A stretch of 64,000 bases of DNA from Oxytricha trifallax (taxonomy: Eukaryota; Ciliophora; Spirotrichea; Sporadotrichida; Oxytrichidae), in the NCBI GenBank assembly GCA_000711775.1, contig ARYC01002122.1, positions 1 through 64,000 on the forward strand. The letters are read 5' to 3'. The notes under the pieces were generated by a model. The model was not told the DNA's origin. It saw only the letters and a program-made list of their open reading frames with translations, and ran no database searches. Within the stretch, counting starts at the first letter, position 1; the number at the start of each line of letters is the position of its first letter. Shown here in pieces: positions 22,504 through 35,299 of the stretch. A program made the position numbers and the translations under genes.

Positions 22504-22680
22504 TTTTATTACACATTAGATGGTAGAAATAGTAAGAAAACAAAACATAAATAATATACTTATTGGTTTTATGCCTCTAAGACTTTCTAAATATAATGAT
22601 TATAATTATATAGTAGTCAATAGAATTTTTAAATATTTAAAGTACCTTGAACATGAAATTTAAACTTATTTGTAGTTAAA

Positions 22681-22770
22681 ATGCCAATAATTTCCAGACT
22701 ATTAACATCAATGGTGAACTAGGAGCTTACAATAGTGTAGACGGTAGAAAGGCAGTATAAAATTTTTAAT
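22681..22770 (+). CDS. Short coding patch, possible next MDS
   Basis: One frame reads NANNFQTININGELGAYNSV, then DGRKAVQNF; another opens at ATG 22681 with MPIISRLLTSMVNQELTI. Both are plausible; the short length prevents a decision. Separated from the previous segment by 170 bp of AT-rich DNA consistent with an IES. 22771-23430 holds nothing recognisable. Confidence 0.3.
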
Positions 22771-23430
22771 ATAAATAAACAATTATCGATATATAATTGA
22801 TGAAATATTAATACAGTGAGCTTGCATTTTTATTATTGTATAAAAGAAGTAATCTTTATGTATTTACTTTTCATTATTTGGCTATAGATTCCTTATAATA
22901 GATTATTCCTATGTTTTTCCCCTGTTTTTTTTCCAGATATTAAATACAGTAACATAAAAAAACATCCTTAATTAAATCCAATTCTACGTTGCTAACAAAG
23001 AAATCAATAGACTTCATCATTGAAAGAGAATTAGTGTTGTTTATAAAACTGAAGAAATTAAACAACAAAAAAAGTCTTAAGTTATCTCAATAATTAATAT
23101 TTACTATAATTAACAATGAAACTTTAATTTGAAAACTAAACCTTTCAAATATTTGATAAATTAGTGTTAATTATAAATATTATTAAATATATTTTCAAAA
23201 CTGAATTCTAAATTTTTGATAGAATAAATCAATTTAATTACCAAATTTGCAATTAAAATAATATTTAATAACTTAATATACAAGGTAAGCAGAATTATTA
23301 AATAAAATAATAATAAGAAGAGATAGATAAATTAATTAAAATAATGCAGATTATAGATTTATATAATATTCTATCCTGTTAATTTGATTTCTAATAGAAT
23401 TACTTAAACTAGATATTTTACTCGCATTTC

Positions 23431-23770
23431 CTTAAATTTGAAAGTTTTAAAAGTAGCAACTGAGTTTCAAATTGATTTATCTTAGTATTTTAACTATATT
23501 TTATGATAATCCTTGAAATTGAGCATCAGGATATTGCCTAATTTCTTCACAATTCAGCTAAACATCTCCCTGGATGAGAGTGGCGTGAGAATGTACACAA
23601 GCATTTGACTTGAGTGGTTCAATTCTGTCCTTGTTGAGCATGGTAATTGCTCTGCATAAAAGGGAGATTGAGTGAAGAAAGCTTTCATGCTCGATAGCCT
23701 CTGCTATCTATCTTCGTAATAATTAATAGAACTCTTCTTTTATAATGGTGCAGTAGAATGTTGGATTTGG
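23431..23770 (-). CDS. Hypothetical protein segment, probable MDS
   Basis: The minus strand reads PNPTFYCTIIKEEFYQLLRR, QIAEAIEHESFLHSISLLCR, AITMLNKDRIEPLKSNACVH and SHATLIQGDVQLNCEEIRQY in one uninterrupted frame, with helical, Cys-containing composition. It starts after TAGTTACAG, a possible splice or IES edge. No family recognised, but coding status is well supported by composition. The adjacent 23771-24369 has nothing secure. Confidence 0.55.
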
Positions 23771-24369
23771 CTGTAACTACAAATAGTTTATATAAGTGAA
23801 AATTGAAATTAGTGATTCCATAATATTTTATTATAATTTATTCATTTATAGATCTCCTTTTATATTCAATCAGTAACTACATTATATTTAATTCTTTTAT
23901 TTCTACAACTTCAAAATATAAAAAAATAATTATGATAAATGTCTCACTCAAACAAGTGTCAAAGATATTGAGAAAGGTGATCATCTTTGATTCGCAGATC
24001 TTACTATTCCATTTACTCAAGCACTTTTCAAATTTTATTTTGTTGTATTTATTACATACAACGAGCTCCTTGAAGGCTGAGGCTATTTTCTATATTCTAT
24101 ATCACTTTCATATGATATTAGTATGAACTCCTTGTCAATGAAGTGGAAGTGACTTGTTGAATTACGATTAATTTGATCTAACTTTGGAAGTAGTTTTATA
24201 ACTTTCCAACAGAGTGACTCAGGATTCAAATGCTACTCTTCACTCTCACTAACGCTTCGTTTTCTTCACTTCAATTCTAATTTTCATTCATTTTTATTCT
24301 TAAAATGTTTCGCTTTAACTTCTATACACCAAAGGTAGCATGCTTAAGTGCAAATAGATTCAACGGTGA

Positions 24370-24567
24370 TTTAAGCGAGCGCAGCAGTGGACACTAAACT
24401 TTTCTGTTTCCACTCTTAATTCAATTATTTTGTTTGGGTAAGCAGCTTCTGTCGTAATTGGTTGCCTAATCATGCGCTTCATAATAAAATTTAGCAAAGA
24501 CATTCAAAGCGCTCAAACATTATCCTTCTCACTTCAAAATAATCGCAACATTGTCGTTATTCCCTGA
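24370..24567 (+). CDS. Uncharacterised coding patch
   Basis: The frame after TGA 24367 reads FKRAQQWTLNFSVSTLNSII, LFGQAASVVIGCLIMRFIIK and FSKDIQSAQTLSFSLQNNRN, with a hydrophobic middle that could be a membrane segment. GC content exceeds the flanks. Family unknown. Confidence 0.35.
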
Positions 24568-26354
24568 TATGGTCAATCTTTCATTGGATAAGAGAAAAAT
24601 CATAAATACTCAATTAATTAAATTGTTGGTTTGCTTATACTTGCAAATATAAGACTCTTTATCGCAAATACTCTAATTTTCCCTCTTATTTGCAACTTTT
24701 ATTTGTGAATTTCTGTAAACAAGTTTCAGTGTCATCAAGGGGATATCAATTTATTGTATTGGAAGACTATATCTACTAAATATAGAATCATACTGGAAAA
24801 TCATTTACATTATCTATTGTTTAATATTTAACTTATACAAGTTGCACTATTATTAATTAAACTTAATTTTAATTTTTTAGCTAAGTAATTGATAACAACA
24901 TAAACTCATAAATTTACCTAAAATCCTAAAAACTATATATTTATAAATTAAAATAATGCTTAACAAGTTTGAATCAAATTGAATTAGCGTGTTATTTATA
25001 CTTGCATTTAATTTAAACAACTTCCTTAATTCATTTATAAACATAATTTAAAGATTAAAATGTCAATTTATATAATTTAACTGGTTATAAGATATATTAA
25101 GAGACTAAAATTCATTTAAATTAAGTGCTTTTCACAATAATAGCTAATATAATATAGGCACAAGTGACATTTGAGAAGTACATGCAGAAGCCGCAAGTAG
25201 CATTAAAAGAATAAAACTTAAGTATATAAAACTGACAGATTGAAATAAAAACAATTTAAAAAAAAGTATACGTTTAATGGGTTAAATATCAGTATGATGA
25301 AAGAAGTAAGAGTCCAATTTAATATAATTTGGTAAATTTTTGACTAATAATCATATTTAAAAGAAAAATATCATACAAAAATATTTATGAAAATATATAA
25401 GTATTTTAAATTAAAAGCAATTTAAGTATATGTATAATTATTTTAATTAATTGTTAAATCAAGAAAAAAACAATCAGAAATGTATCCTTAGACAAAAAAT
25501 AAAAATAAATACAAACAAAAGATGTAGGATAATCATTAATTCAATAATAAAATAATTAAATCATAAAATTAATTAAATATATGTTATAAAACTTGTTTTA
25601 AAATATAATTAGCAAAAATAACTAAACAAAAAGTAAAAAGATATATAAAATAAAGAAATTAAAACCAAGTATTAAGTATGTAAAAATTTAATGTTCTAAC
25701 CGAGACAACCCCCTTCTCCTCAACCCCCCCCCTTTTATAATATAATTTTTTTCAAATTAAATGGAAAGCAAATTCTTATTAAAAGAATTATGCTCTATCT
25801 TAAAGATTTTGACCTGCGAGCAGCTACTGATTTTTATTAATATATTTTATAAGTTCTAATTAATAACTCGACTTTTATTGATACATCCTTTTGTTGGAAA
25901 ACATTTTATATGCAATTTATTTTTAGTGTCATCAATAATGTTTTATAATATCTATTAATTAACTAAGACAAATTATATCTTATAGTTTTTATATATTTAA
26001 ATTTTTCTTCATTAAACATTTTTCTTTAAAATAATTTGATAAGCATTTTTACTTTTGTAATCAAATTATCTTCTTAGATCGTTATTATTAATAAAAACAA
26101 TTATATTAATTTAATCAATAGAAAATTATTTTACTTATAATTTTTAATTAAAAAAATAAAATTCATTTTTTATAACATTTTTTCAATATATATAAATATA
26201 ATTTATCAATTCTAATCATAAAAAATTAAAATATTTATGTCTTGGTAGTGAGAGATGTATTATAAAGCTTATGATACTTATTTTAAAACAATTAATAAAC
26301 TAATTTAAAATTAATTTCAAACAACATTTATTAATTTTCGAATTCACTACAGAT
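24568..26354. other. Very AT-rich DNA with a C-run
   Basis: No gene seen. A C9-10 run at about 25722-25731 inside CTTCTCCTCAACCCCCCCCC stands out but lacks the arms of the G-run MITE at 61997. Confidence 0.6.
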
Positions 26355-26479
26355 AAACCCCAAAACCCCATAAGATAAAAATAGTAGTCACTTTGATGTT
26401 AAGTAAAGTAATAAATCATGAGTAAGGGAATAAGTTATATATTTTTAGTAATAACCAGAAGTCATTAAACTCCTAAATT

Positions 26480-27860
26480 TCAATTATTTTTATAACACTT
26501 TGTCAAAAAGATGTGGTCTGCTACCAATTAGAACAAATCTTACATTTTCATTGCCTTAGTCGAACATAAGCAAAGTTTGGGCCAAAGATTATTAGGAACT
26601 CTCTTGTTACTAATTCTTAAATTTAATTACCTCATTTTAATCTTAAAAAGCTTATTATGTTTATTACTGCTAGATCTACGAATTTGGCTCTTAATTTGGT
26701 TGTTGTCCATTTTTTTAATTACTTTCAATTTTAATCCCATTTATTTAAGATAATTGGTAATGGTTTATATATTTTCGTTAAAAATTTTTTTGAAATCAGA
26801 TGGCATCATGTTAACCTGATCAATTGTAAATTTTGGGTTTTTTGAAAGTTCATTTATTTGGGCATCCTTACCTTTTAATTACGAAGTTTCTTCAGCTAAG
26901 AACGATTGGTACCGTTCCTCTAATAAATGCAGAGTTGTTGAGGTCTCCTCTATTTTAGAATTGACTCTCTTGTTCTACTCCACAATAATTTTATATGATT
27001 GGCAAGAGATACCTGTGATGCTACCCCAAGAGTTGGGGTCTTCTTTTTTATATCTTCGATAAGCATTTTAAACTCCATCTATATTTCATCCTTGCCATTC
27101 TGCACTATTTCTTAAATCTCAGGTATGTTCAAAATTTTATTTTGATTTTATAGTTCCTCAACAGTCTCAACAACTTGACTTAATTTGTCGTTAAATTTTT
27201 ATATAGGTCAGTTTATAGAATTTCAGGATTGTTTCTGATTAAATTGTCATAAATTTCTCTCATTTTATCTTCTGCTAATTATTTAAAGTTATCAGAGATA
27301 ATTTTTTCCACTTTTTCAATAATAAGGTATATGCCATCTGAGTCAGACTTACTGTCTTCTGTCTCAGTCTTATCTTATTTGGAATTTAAGGATTCTAATT
27401 CAAATTAAACTGTGCTTGGGGTTTTATAATTACTTTATGGTGTTGATTATTCACTGTCACTTTGATATTTTTAATTTTATCCGCTGTCATGTTGAATATT
27501 TTATTAAATTTTTAGAGTTTTTGTTTTAGGTGAAGAAATTTGCATTAAATGAGTTTGTGTTTTACTTTCGCTTTTTCTAGCGTTTAATGTTTCAATGAGC
27601 CAGTTCTTATGTTAATGAATCGGTTCTTGTCCAAATCTTTCTTACATTTCTAATTTTACTTCCTTATAAGACTAAACCCCTAAAATCTTTTGCATTTTTA
27701 TATAGTCAAATATTTTCGCTTTAATGGCCTCTTAATCTAAGTCTCAATTATTAATTTCATTTCAAAACTAAGAAGTTTCCTTTGAAGTTTGATAGCCCGA
27801 ATCATCTGATTTGGTTAGAGAATTTTACTTTTACTTTTACGATGTCAATGTCTTGCTCAT
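26480..27860 (-). CDS. Element B cargo: coiled-coil protein with DEK-C-like segment
   Basis: ATG 27860 begins MSKTLTSQKQKQNSLTKSDD. The next block, AIKAKIFDYIKMQKIL then SYKEVKLEMQERFGQEPIHQ and KNWLIETLNA, resembles the helical DEK C-terminal DNA-binding domain. An acidic Ser/Asp stretch (EDSKSDSDG) follows, then long heptad-like helices (QVVETVEELQNQNKIL, LLEERYQSFLAEETSQLKGK). The frame changes two or three times, with two TGAs near 27765-27740, so introns or decay are present; a GTATCT...GTGGAG piece near 27010 is a poor intron. The end is TGA 26480. A chromatin- or DNA-binding role is inference. Confidence 0.55.
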
Positions 27861-28080
27861 TGTTAATCTTATTTATTACTAAAATTCTTAGGTTTATATA
27901 TCTTATAGGACTACTAAAATTGGTATCACTTATATTCTGGAATTAATCACTAAAAAAACCTTAATGGCAACATAGGTATTTATTCTAAATTATTAATTAG
28001 TACCACATTGATTCATTAATTAAAAGTTAATTTAAAAAATATGATAATACTTAAATTAGCAACATCCCTTAAAACTCTAA

Positions 28081-28167
28081 CAAAGTCATATAAATACATA
28101 CAAACTCATACAAATACATACAAAGTCAAACAAAATCATACAAACTCATACAACTCATACAAATAAC
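28081..28167. repeat. Degenerate ATACAAACTC repeat
   Basis: ATACAAACTCATACAAATAC-like units recur about six times between the cargo gene and the 22-kDa gene of element B, the same slot in which both TBEs carry GTAC-type repeats. Confidence 0.7.
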
Positions 28168-28776
28168 AAATATAGAAATTTTGGGAAAATATTTTTTGTT
28201 TAATTTTTTGATTATCTTAGATTCATTTAATATAATAAGTTCAATAATTAAAGTTATATTTGTCACTAATGAAAGTTAATAAGGGGTGTACAGTAAAAAT
28301 GTTTTTAATGAAAAAATTTCAAAATCTAAATGCCAAAATTAAAATTAGAAATTATACAAAGCCATTGAAAGTTATACACATGACTTTTATAAATAAACTA
28401 CATTTATAAATAAACAATACCTATAAATAGTCATAACAATGATCAATTTTGTTTGACTTTTTTATTAAATCACTTTTATTATAATACTTGCTTAAGAACT
28501 ATTAATTAAACATAAATTAGAAAATATTTTTAAGTTTTATTTAGTAAAAATTTACTAATATAACAAATCACACACTAATATTTAATTTTTAACCAAAGTG
28601 TTTTTAACTGAATTAACAAGAACTACAACTTTCAAATCATAAAGATAGTATTCTATTAAATAGGGTCTATCCCTTGGACATTCCCTTAGTCATCTATAAC
28701 TCCTTAATCATGAAGTTACATGACAAGAGACTTATAGTTGAAAAGATCATCTATTTAATTTTTCATCTCGTTCATT

Positions 28777-29459
28777 TCATCTTTTACTCTTTTATTTTAA
28801 TAAAAAAATTCCTCTTTGAAAAATTGTTATTTGCCTCAAGCAATTTTTCCCTCTTCTTGAAAGCTCTATCTGGCTTTTCTTTTTGAACTTTGTTTGATTA
28901 GATAGGCCGATCTATCCTTATGTTCTAAAAAGTATAACTGACAACAATAAAACACCACTATAGTTAAGTGAGCCATTCAACGCAGAAATAAATTCGGGCT
29001 TCATATGCACTAATGAGTTCTAAGATTAATCGAGTCGTTGTCTTCTGTCTTATTTAGCTTTCAGAATAATTTCGTTAATACCTTAGATGTCAAGGGACAG
29101 TAGGACATCGGTAATCCACTTCTTATCGAGGTGGAGCCAATCTACTTAATCGGGAAGGTATCTAAGGAAACTGGGCTTTTGTAATGCGTATTCAAGAAAA
29201 TCATCTCCGGTTAGTCCCTCAATCTGAGGTACTGCTGCAACTACCAGATCACACCTCTTCAAATACTATAGATGTTAATTTTTTACCTCATTTTCACAAG
29301 TCAAAATACTCCTGAAAAAATAGAAATTGGTGCAGTTGACTTTCTGCCCATGTATGCACTAAACCCTTGACACAAAAAGTTATATAGTTCTTTTTTACTG
29401 CCTATTTTTTCTAGAACTTTATTTACATGAATTTATTTAAGCTGGTTGCTAATTTCCAT
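28777..29459 (-). CDS. Element B homologue of the TBE 22-kDa protein
   Basis: ATG 29459 reads MEISNQLKQIHVNKVLEKIG, then SKKELYNFL (compare SKEDLHRYL in TBE1). A one-base shift near 29320, at a T-run that also resembles a 3' splice site (TTTTTTCAG), leads to FFRSILTCENEVK, DLVVAAVPQIEGLTGDDFLE, FLRYLPDQVDWLHLDKKWIT and DVLLSLDIQGINEIILKAK. These line up with the YLP...L...FGILATIKGDYLKEII blocks of TBE1. The frame stays open to TGA 28777 with a basic tail. Divergent from the transposase, with 215 bp between. Confidence 0.72.
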
Positions 29460-29674
29460 CTTTTAATAATTGTCGTCTTATATTGTAGTCTTTTCTAATA
29501 ATAAATAGAAATAAATTAATTAAAATTAAATATTTTAGTAATTATCCATTTTAGGCAAATATGTAATTCTATTTGGTTTGATCTGAAAACCTTTTAAAAG
29601 AAAAACTTTTCAAAATAATTATCTAATTTTACTTTGTTATAGATAAAAATAAATGAAGTTAGAATTTCAACAAG

Positions 29675-31218
29675 ATGATATCAGAAAATACTCACGAAAG
29701 CAGTGATGAGCAAGATGATGGCCACCATTAATTTTAGTAATCTGAATAAATTACTTAGGATGACTTTAAACCATTATCATAATCTACCCAGTTGATTTGT
29801 TAGAAAAATTAAACCTCAAATGAAATTATGATATATCAAATTACTAGAGATTCAATTATAAAGCTTGAGGAGTCTTGCGCTAAGTAAATTCACGAATAGG
29901 TCTACTCAACAGTAATTTTAGACTCAAAAGAGATAGTGAATACTAATTAGAGTGGTATAACTCTATTTGGGGCACTACTGTAATAAGAAATTCAAATACT
30001 AAAAAATTAAGTAATTTTTCTCTCAAATGAAGATAAGTCTGTTTCAAATTAAAACCTATAAAAGTTTAATCAAGCTTCAGATATTTTAAAAGAGGTAAGC
30101 CTAAATAAATTTTAGTTAAACTTAAAAAACTAGAAAATTTTTGTAAGTATTATTAGATTATTCTACCTTGTTAAAATTTCAATTATAGAACTTGCAATAA
30201 CATTGAAGCAGTATTTGAAAATTTATTGAATCAAAGAATGAAAAAACAAGAGCATAAATACTTTTCAATGAAAATGGATGCCAAAAGTCATGCATAATAA
30301 AAAGGCTAAAGATTACAAGATACAAATTGTAAAAATTCTTTCAAACTAAGATGATCCTTGCTCAAATGCTCATAATACTAACCTAATAAATAATCCTGGT
30401 TTAGTGTCATGCATTTAAACAATTGTAGAATAATTAAAAGCTACTGGAGATCAGCTTAAATCACTAAAGCAGCTATAAAATTTAATACAAGTTAAGCTTA
30501 ATTTTTCATTATCTTGTTCAAAATTAATAAGAATACTGAGAAGCAGCCTTGGATATAGCTTTAAAAAGGTTTACAACATTGATTCAAGAAAAAATTCTAT
30601 TAAAATTTACTTTATAGATGAATAGCTGCCAAATTTTACATTGAATAGCTTACTTCTCAGAAGATATTTATTAACATTGATGAGAGCAGTCTTCAATAAT
30701 AGAATTACTAATACAAAAGTTGGAGCTAGAAAAGTTAAAGAAATTATTCAGAAAAGTTAGTGAGAATGTATGGAGTTAACATTATAGCAGCAATTGGAAG
30801 TGATAACTCATTTTGTTTTTCATTAAATATTGGGAAGACAAATAGTGAAACATTTAACAACTTCTTAATAAATCTCGTTTCTCATCTGGGTTGTAAAAGA
30901 CATGAATGGAGGACTGATACCTTTTTACTTATAGACAATGCAACTTATCATCAAAGCCTTTATATAACAAGAAAATTTTGACTACTGCAGTTACCGATCA
31001 TGTACTCTGGCCCATAGTAGTTTGATCTAGCCCCTATCGAAAAATGCTTTTTTTTCATAAAAAGAAATATAAGGTTCAGAACACTGAAAACTGATTAAAT
31101 TTAATTCTTAAAGGATTTGGGCCAAGAAATGTCTTATTTTGACTTTGGTTGGGCTAAGTCATGTTTCCAAGCAAGTCTTAGAAGTGCACTAAAGACATTA
31201 GAACTTTAAAATATTTGA
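29675..31218 (+). CDS. Element B DDE transposase, Tc1/mariner-IS630 type
   Basis: ATG 29675 starts an acidic N-terminal region (MISENTHESSDEQDDGHHQF) of about 180 codons. The body shows a helix-turn-helix block (CSKLIRILRSSLGYSFKKVY) and the catalytic triad IFINIDESSL, LLIDNATYHQS and SGPQQFDLAPIEKCFFFIKR. The reading frame shifts at about 30150-30185, where GTAAGT...TTATAG is a plausible 46-nt intron, at 30350 and at 30600; one TGA lies at about 30979. A long acidic N-terminus is unusual for the superfamily. The catalytic residues are intact. Confidence 0.75.
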
Positions 31219-31654
31219 TTGTATTAAATTGAAATTTTATTTTACAAATTTAGCCTTTTTTTGGATAAAAATCAAGAGATAAAATCCAAAGTTAATGAAA
31301 ATTTTGTTAAATTGAGAATAAGAGGAGTAAAACAATTATAAAAGTTACAAGTAATCATTATATAAATTTTGAAATGTTTTGGACGTTTGACAAGAAAAAA
31401 ACACTAAATACTAAAAAAGGTAAGTTATTGTGAATGAAAAAATGTTTAATTTATTTTGCCTATTACTTTAGAATTTATTTCATATAAAATATTTAAACTT
31501 ACAATTCTAAATGGACATGAAATCTTAAATCAATATGACTGATAAATTTTATTAATCTTAATAAGTAATTTTTTTTAGAATTTAATCAAATTAAATAAAT
31601 CTATTTCCTCATTTATATATTTAATTTATTTTGCATTTCATATTTATTAGATAA

Positions 31655-31807
31655 TCTGCAGAGGGTCTGCGGAAAATAAGAATTATATATATTTTTTTAT
31701 TAAGTATAAAAGCATTTACTTAATTCAAAAACTTTTAAATTAAAATATTAAACTTTGATTATCCGCAGAGGGTCTGAGGAATTATGTATATGCAGACCCT
31801 CTGCGGA
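31655..31807. repeat. GC-rich hairpin repeat CCGCAGAGGGTCTG
   Basis: CTGCAGAGGGTCTGCGG at 31656-31672, CCGCAGAGGGTCTG at 31763-31776 and its exact inverse CAGACCCTCTGCGG at 31793-31806. The last two form a perfect 15-bp stem with a 16-nt loop. The first and last copies are inverted and bracket about 150 bp, like the ends of a very small MITE. Flanking DNA is over 75 percent AT, so the motif is conspicuous. Confidence 0.8.
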
Positions 31808-31809
31808 AT

Positions 31810-33690
31810 ATATTAAAATCAATTAATAGATTTTTGGAGTTTTTTTATTTAATCTACTTTAAATTTTTGATGATTCCTTTGTATTTTTATAAAAAAATTA
31901 AAACTAAATAAATTTAAATTCAATTCGTTCCTTTATATTGGCAATGGCAACTAGTAATAATCTTTAATTATTATTCTAATTCTATTTAATATAAATTTAT
32001 ATAAATAATTTCAATATTTCTAACAATAAGAGCTATCTAAGTATAGAAGTTTTTATAAAAAGTATTTAGTTTCCTAAACTTTAAGAAATTTATATTTCGT
32101 TAAACTAGTTTAATTTAAATTAAATTTCTATAAATTTTGGTTTGTTTTAATAATAAATTGGACCATCTTATATTAACTTTAAATTCTAATTTATGATAAA
32201 TTGATAAAACTTCTAATTCAAACTTCATTTGTAAATATTTAATAGCTGATACTCATCCTCGCTTTTAAATTTAAGTTTATGTATATGAATTAAATATATA
32301 ATTTGCTTAAAGCTAATCAACTAAAAGGATATCTAGATAAGTTTGTTAATTATCTCGTATAATTTTCAATTATTTATTTATTAATACTTTGCCTTTTAAG
32401 GATTTCATTTATAAATAATATACAGCTCGCTCAAAACATTTACCTTATTGACGTTATGTACATATGACTTTGAAAAATCTCGAAAAAATCTTAAAAAAAA
32501 GGATTATTTCAATTTGAAAATGACTTACGAGGTACTAGTTTATAACAATGAGAATTAATACAACTTTTAATTATAATCAAGATAGTAAATCATAATTAAA
32601 ACGACAAAAGACTTTTATAAAAATAAAATTAATTTTTCTTTAATCCAAGAAAATTGACATCAGTGTTTATTAAGTTGAGAGCTATCTTAATTTTATGATT
32701 TTCATTAATAAGCAATATAAATTCTATTATTTTGATCTTAAAATATTATAATTTCAAAATTCTATTAAAATTTTAACTCATGGGGTTTAGTATAAATCTC
32801 TTTACTTACTATATTAACATATTTTTAATTTTTTCATTTTCGATTGTATAATATTTTATGAACTCTTAATTCAAAGAATTATTTTATAATATTTTTAATT
32901 ATAATTCATCAAGTTGTTAATTTCTCTAAAAAGAAATAAGCATATAATAAAATATAGAATAGAATAGAGATTTATCACAAAATATAAAAAAATCAATAAA
33001 TTATAAGTCTTTCAATTTGAATAAAAATGACAAAAAATTGCACTTTTGTCTTTCTCTTATTAAAGTTTTAAAATCCTTATTAAAACAAGAAAAGTATATT
33101 TTTAAAATTTACATAAAAAAAAACTTATAAGTTATTATATAATGATAAGGATCAATGTCTATAAGTTTGTGGCATCCTAAAATATTTTAAGATTCAGCAT
33201 TATTGTTTTAAACTCTTTGTTTTAGGGAAGATAAATCAGGATTAAATTATTGAAAAGAGATACAATTGTACCTGGATCATACAATAAGAAGAAATTTATT
33301 TAATTTATAAAAATGAATTTAATTCATTAAATTAAAATTTTTTATTGAATTAAATTGTAACTTTTATAAAAATGTTTATCCTAATAAATTACACTTTTAA
33401 GCTTGAAAATGTTTTTATTATTAATTAAGATCTTAGAAGAGATTTTTATTACAAAACTAAAATGTTTATCAAATTATTTCAAAGAATAATGTCAAAAGAA
33501 TGAAAATTAAATATATATAAAAAAAACTATAAGATTGAATTTGTGTACAATGTATCAAAAAGTAATGAAAGCTATAAAATAAAATTATAAAAAAATTAGC
33601 TGCCCACAGATCAAGATTTTTTTAAAAAAACAACATTATTCTTATAAAAAAAATTTTTAAATATATTTTGAAAAATTTTAATTATAAAAG
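31810..33690. other. AT-rich DNA, no gene seen
   Basis: Long A/T runs on both strands, no coherent reading in either strand. Confidence 0.7.
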
Positions 33691-33896
33691 GTGGGGATTG
33701 ACAGGGTCATTTTAATTCTATGAGGGACGAAGGAGGTAAAGGTAGAAGGATGGTATAGCGATGAGAAGAAATTAGGAGGATTAGTGGGTGTAGGGATGTA
33801 AAAGGTGTTTAATACCCCTAACAATCTAACTAAAAGAAAAAAATATTTTTTTCTCTCAATATATGATTTATACTATGTTTTTTTAAAAAAATTGTC

Positions 33897-34292
33897 ATGT
33901 CTCCGCACATTGAGCCCTTGAAGAATTAAAAGTGCGCGATAGTGTATTGATCGTATTAGTTGAGGACTGAGGAGCACGATGAGTTTGTTGAGCACAGTTT
34001 TGGATAATAGACGATGACTTTATTGAGGTTCTTTGTGTGGATGGATGGATGGAATTCTAAACTTAAAAATAATATAGAAAATTAATATATTTTTTTGACG
34101 CACTTCAAAACTTTAAATCCTCATTTGGAGGTGTTCCCGAAGGGTACCCAAAACCGCATGAGAGAAGATTGCCTCCCAGTTATAGAAGTAATTGACCATC
34201 CATTTTACGTGAATTAGAAGAAATCTGCCCTCATTAAAAAGTTAGGATTTAAAGAACTCAAGTGCCGCAATTTTACCCCCCTTACAATCTGA
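33897..34292 (+). CDS. Two short coding patches
   Basis: At 33897, MSPHIEPLKNQKCAIVY; at 34158, a 44-residue frame, MREDCLPVIEVIDHPFYVNQ then KKSALIKKLGFKELKCRNF, ending TGA 34290. The second is strongly coding-like by residue choice. They are separated by a GGAT repeat and AT-rich DNA. Probably MDSs of an unknown gene. A purine-rich strand bias in 33690-33800 just upstream is unexplained. Confidence 0.4.
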
Positions 34293-34987
34293 AATTAAAA
34301 TAAAATGTATTTTTTTCTTGAGTATATTGTCATGTTTTATAAAACTAGAATTTCAATATTTATTAATATTTTTCATCGTCCTATCATTTGATTATCTAGT
34401 TTATTAATTTTTAACATGTTTGAACAATATATCTTGATATATATATATATCTTAATTAATCATTTTATTTTATTCAAATATATTATTACAATTATATTAC
34501 ATATATCCCTCAATTTACTGCTTAAGTTAATATTTGCGTCATTATTTTGTTGCCAAATCCTCTATTGTCTTTATTGCCTATCTTTCATTTATTTATGAAA
34601 TTTATATCACATTTTATTTGTGATTTAAAATGCATTTATCATTAAGTTCATCAGATAATTATTATTAAACTTCTTAAATCCGGAAAAAAGATATATTTAT
34701 TAATAATTAGTAATTATTTAATGTATTTTTTATTGAAAGTGTTAATTTAATATACTGCCTAAACTTTTTTATTTTATATTTTAAAAAGCTATGCTATGGA
34801 AATCAATTGTATTAAATATTATAAGTTTTTATTTTTAAATTTTATAATGTTTTTATAGTATATATGGAAGACCTTTCTATTCAAGATATTTAAAAACATA
34901 TACTATAATATCAATTTTTGATGCCCTAGTCCCAGAAAAAAATATAGAAGGCGTTAGTGAAGTGATGCTCTGAAAGATAATAGCAAG

Positions 34988-35299
34988 ATGAGGGGCAATG
35001 AAAATGGGATTTGTGGTAAAGAGACAGGAGAATCATTAGAGAAAATAAATAAGGCTAACCACTTGCGTTGGAGTTATCTGGAAAGCCAATCTTATAGTTT
35101 TTCACGAAGGATTAGGAAACAAATTCAATATTCATTTGACTTAATTTATTAATACATTTGTATTTTATAATTGAATAAAATTGATAATAACTTAAATTAC
35201 TTTCAAAAACTTAATTTACAAGAAATGAAAGGGAAACGAGATAAATTGCCTAACTTTTCTAGTTTTATTCACATTTAATAAATTAGTAAGAATGCTTGA
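34988..35299 (+). CDS. Hypothetical protein segment
   Basis: ATG 34988 to TGA 35297, 103 codons, open throughout: MRGNENGICGKETGESLEKI, NKANHLRWSYLESQSYSFSR, RIRKQIQYSFDLIYQYICIL. A GC-richer first half supports coding; the second half is AT-rich and may be eliminated DNA. No family recognised. Confidence 0.4.

Larger units (their letters stand above)
26355..31218. mobile_element. Element B: TBE-like transposon with coiled-coil cargo
   Basis: Contains a minus-strand coiled-coil gene (26480-27860), a minus-strand 22-kDa homologue (28777-29459) and a plus-strand DDE transposase (29675-31218). AAACCCCAAAACCCCATAAG at 26355-26374 lies about 110-125 bp outside the first gene's stop codon, the same spacing as in TBE1 (119 bp from kinase stop to element end). 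No G4T4 partner was found right of 31218, so that end is lost or different. Gene orientation differs from TBE1: transposase and 22-kDa gene are divergent, not convergent. Confidence 0.65.

Noticed and set aside
25715-25735. Poly-C run as another end of the G-run MITE.
   Set aside because: It lacks the GGAAACTTCC motif, an inverted partner and a target duplication.
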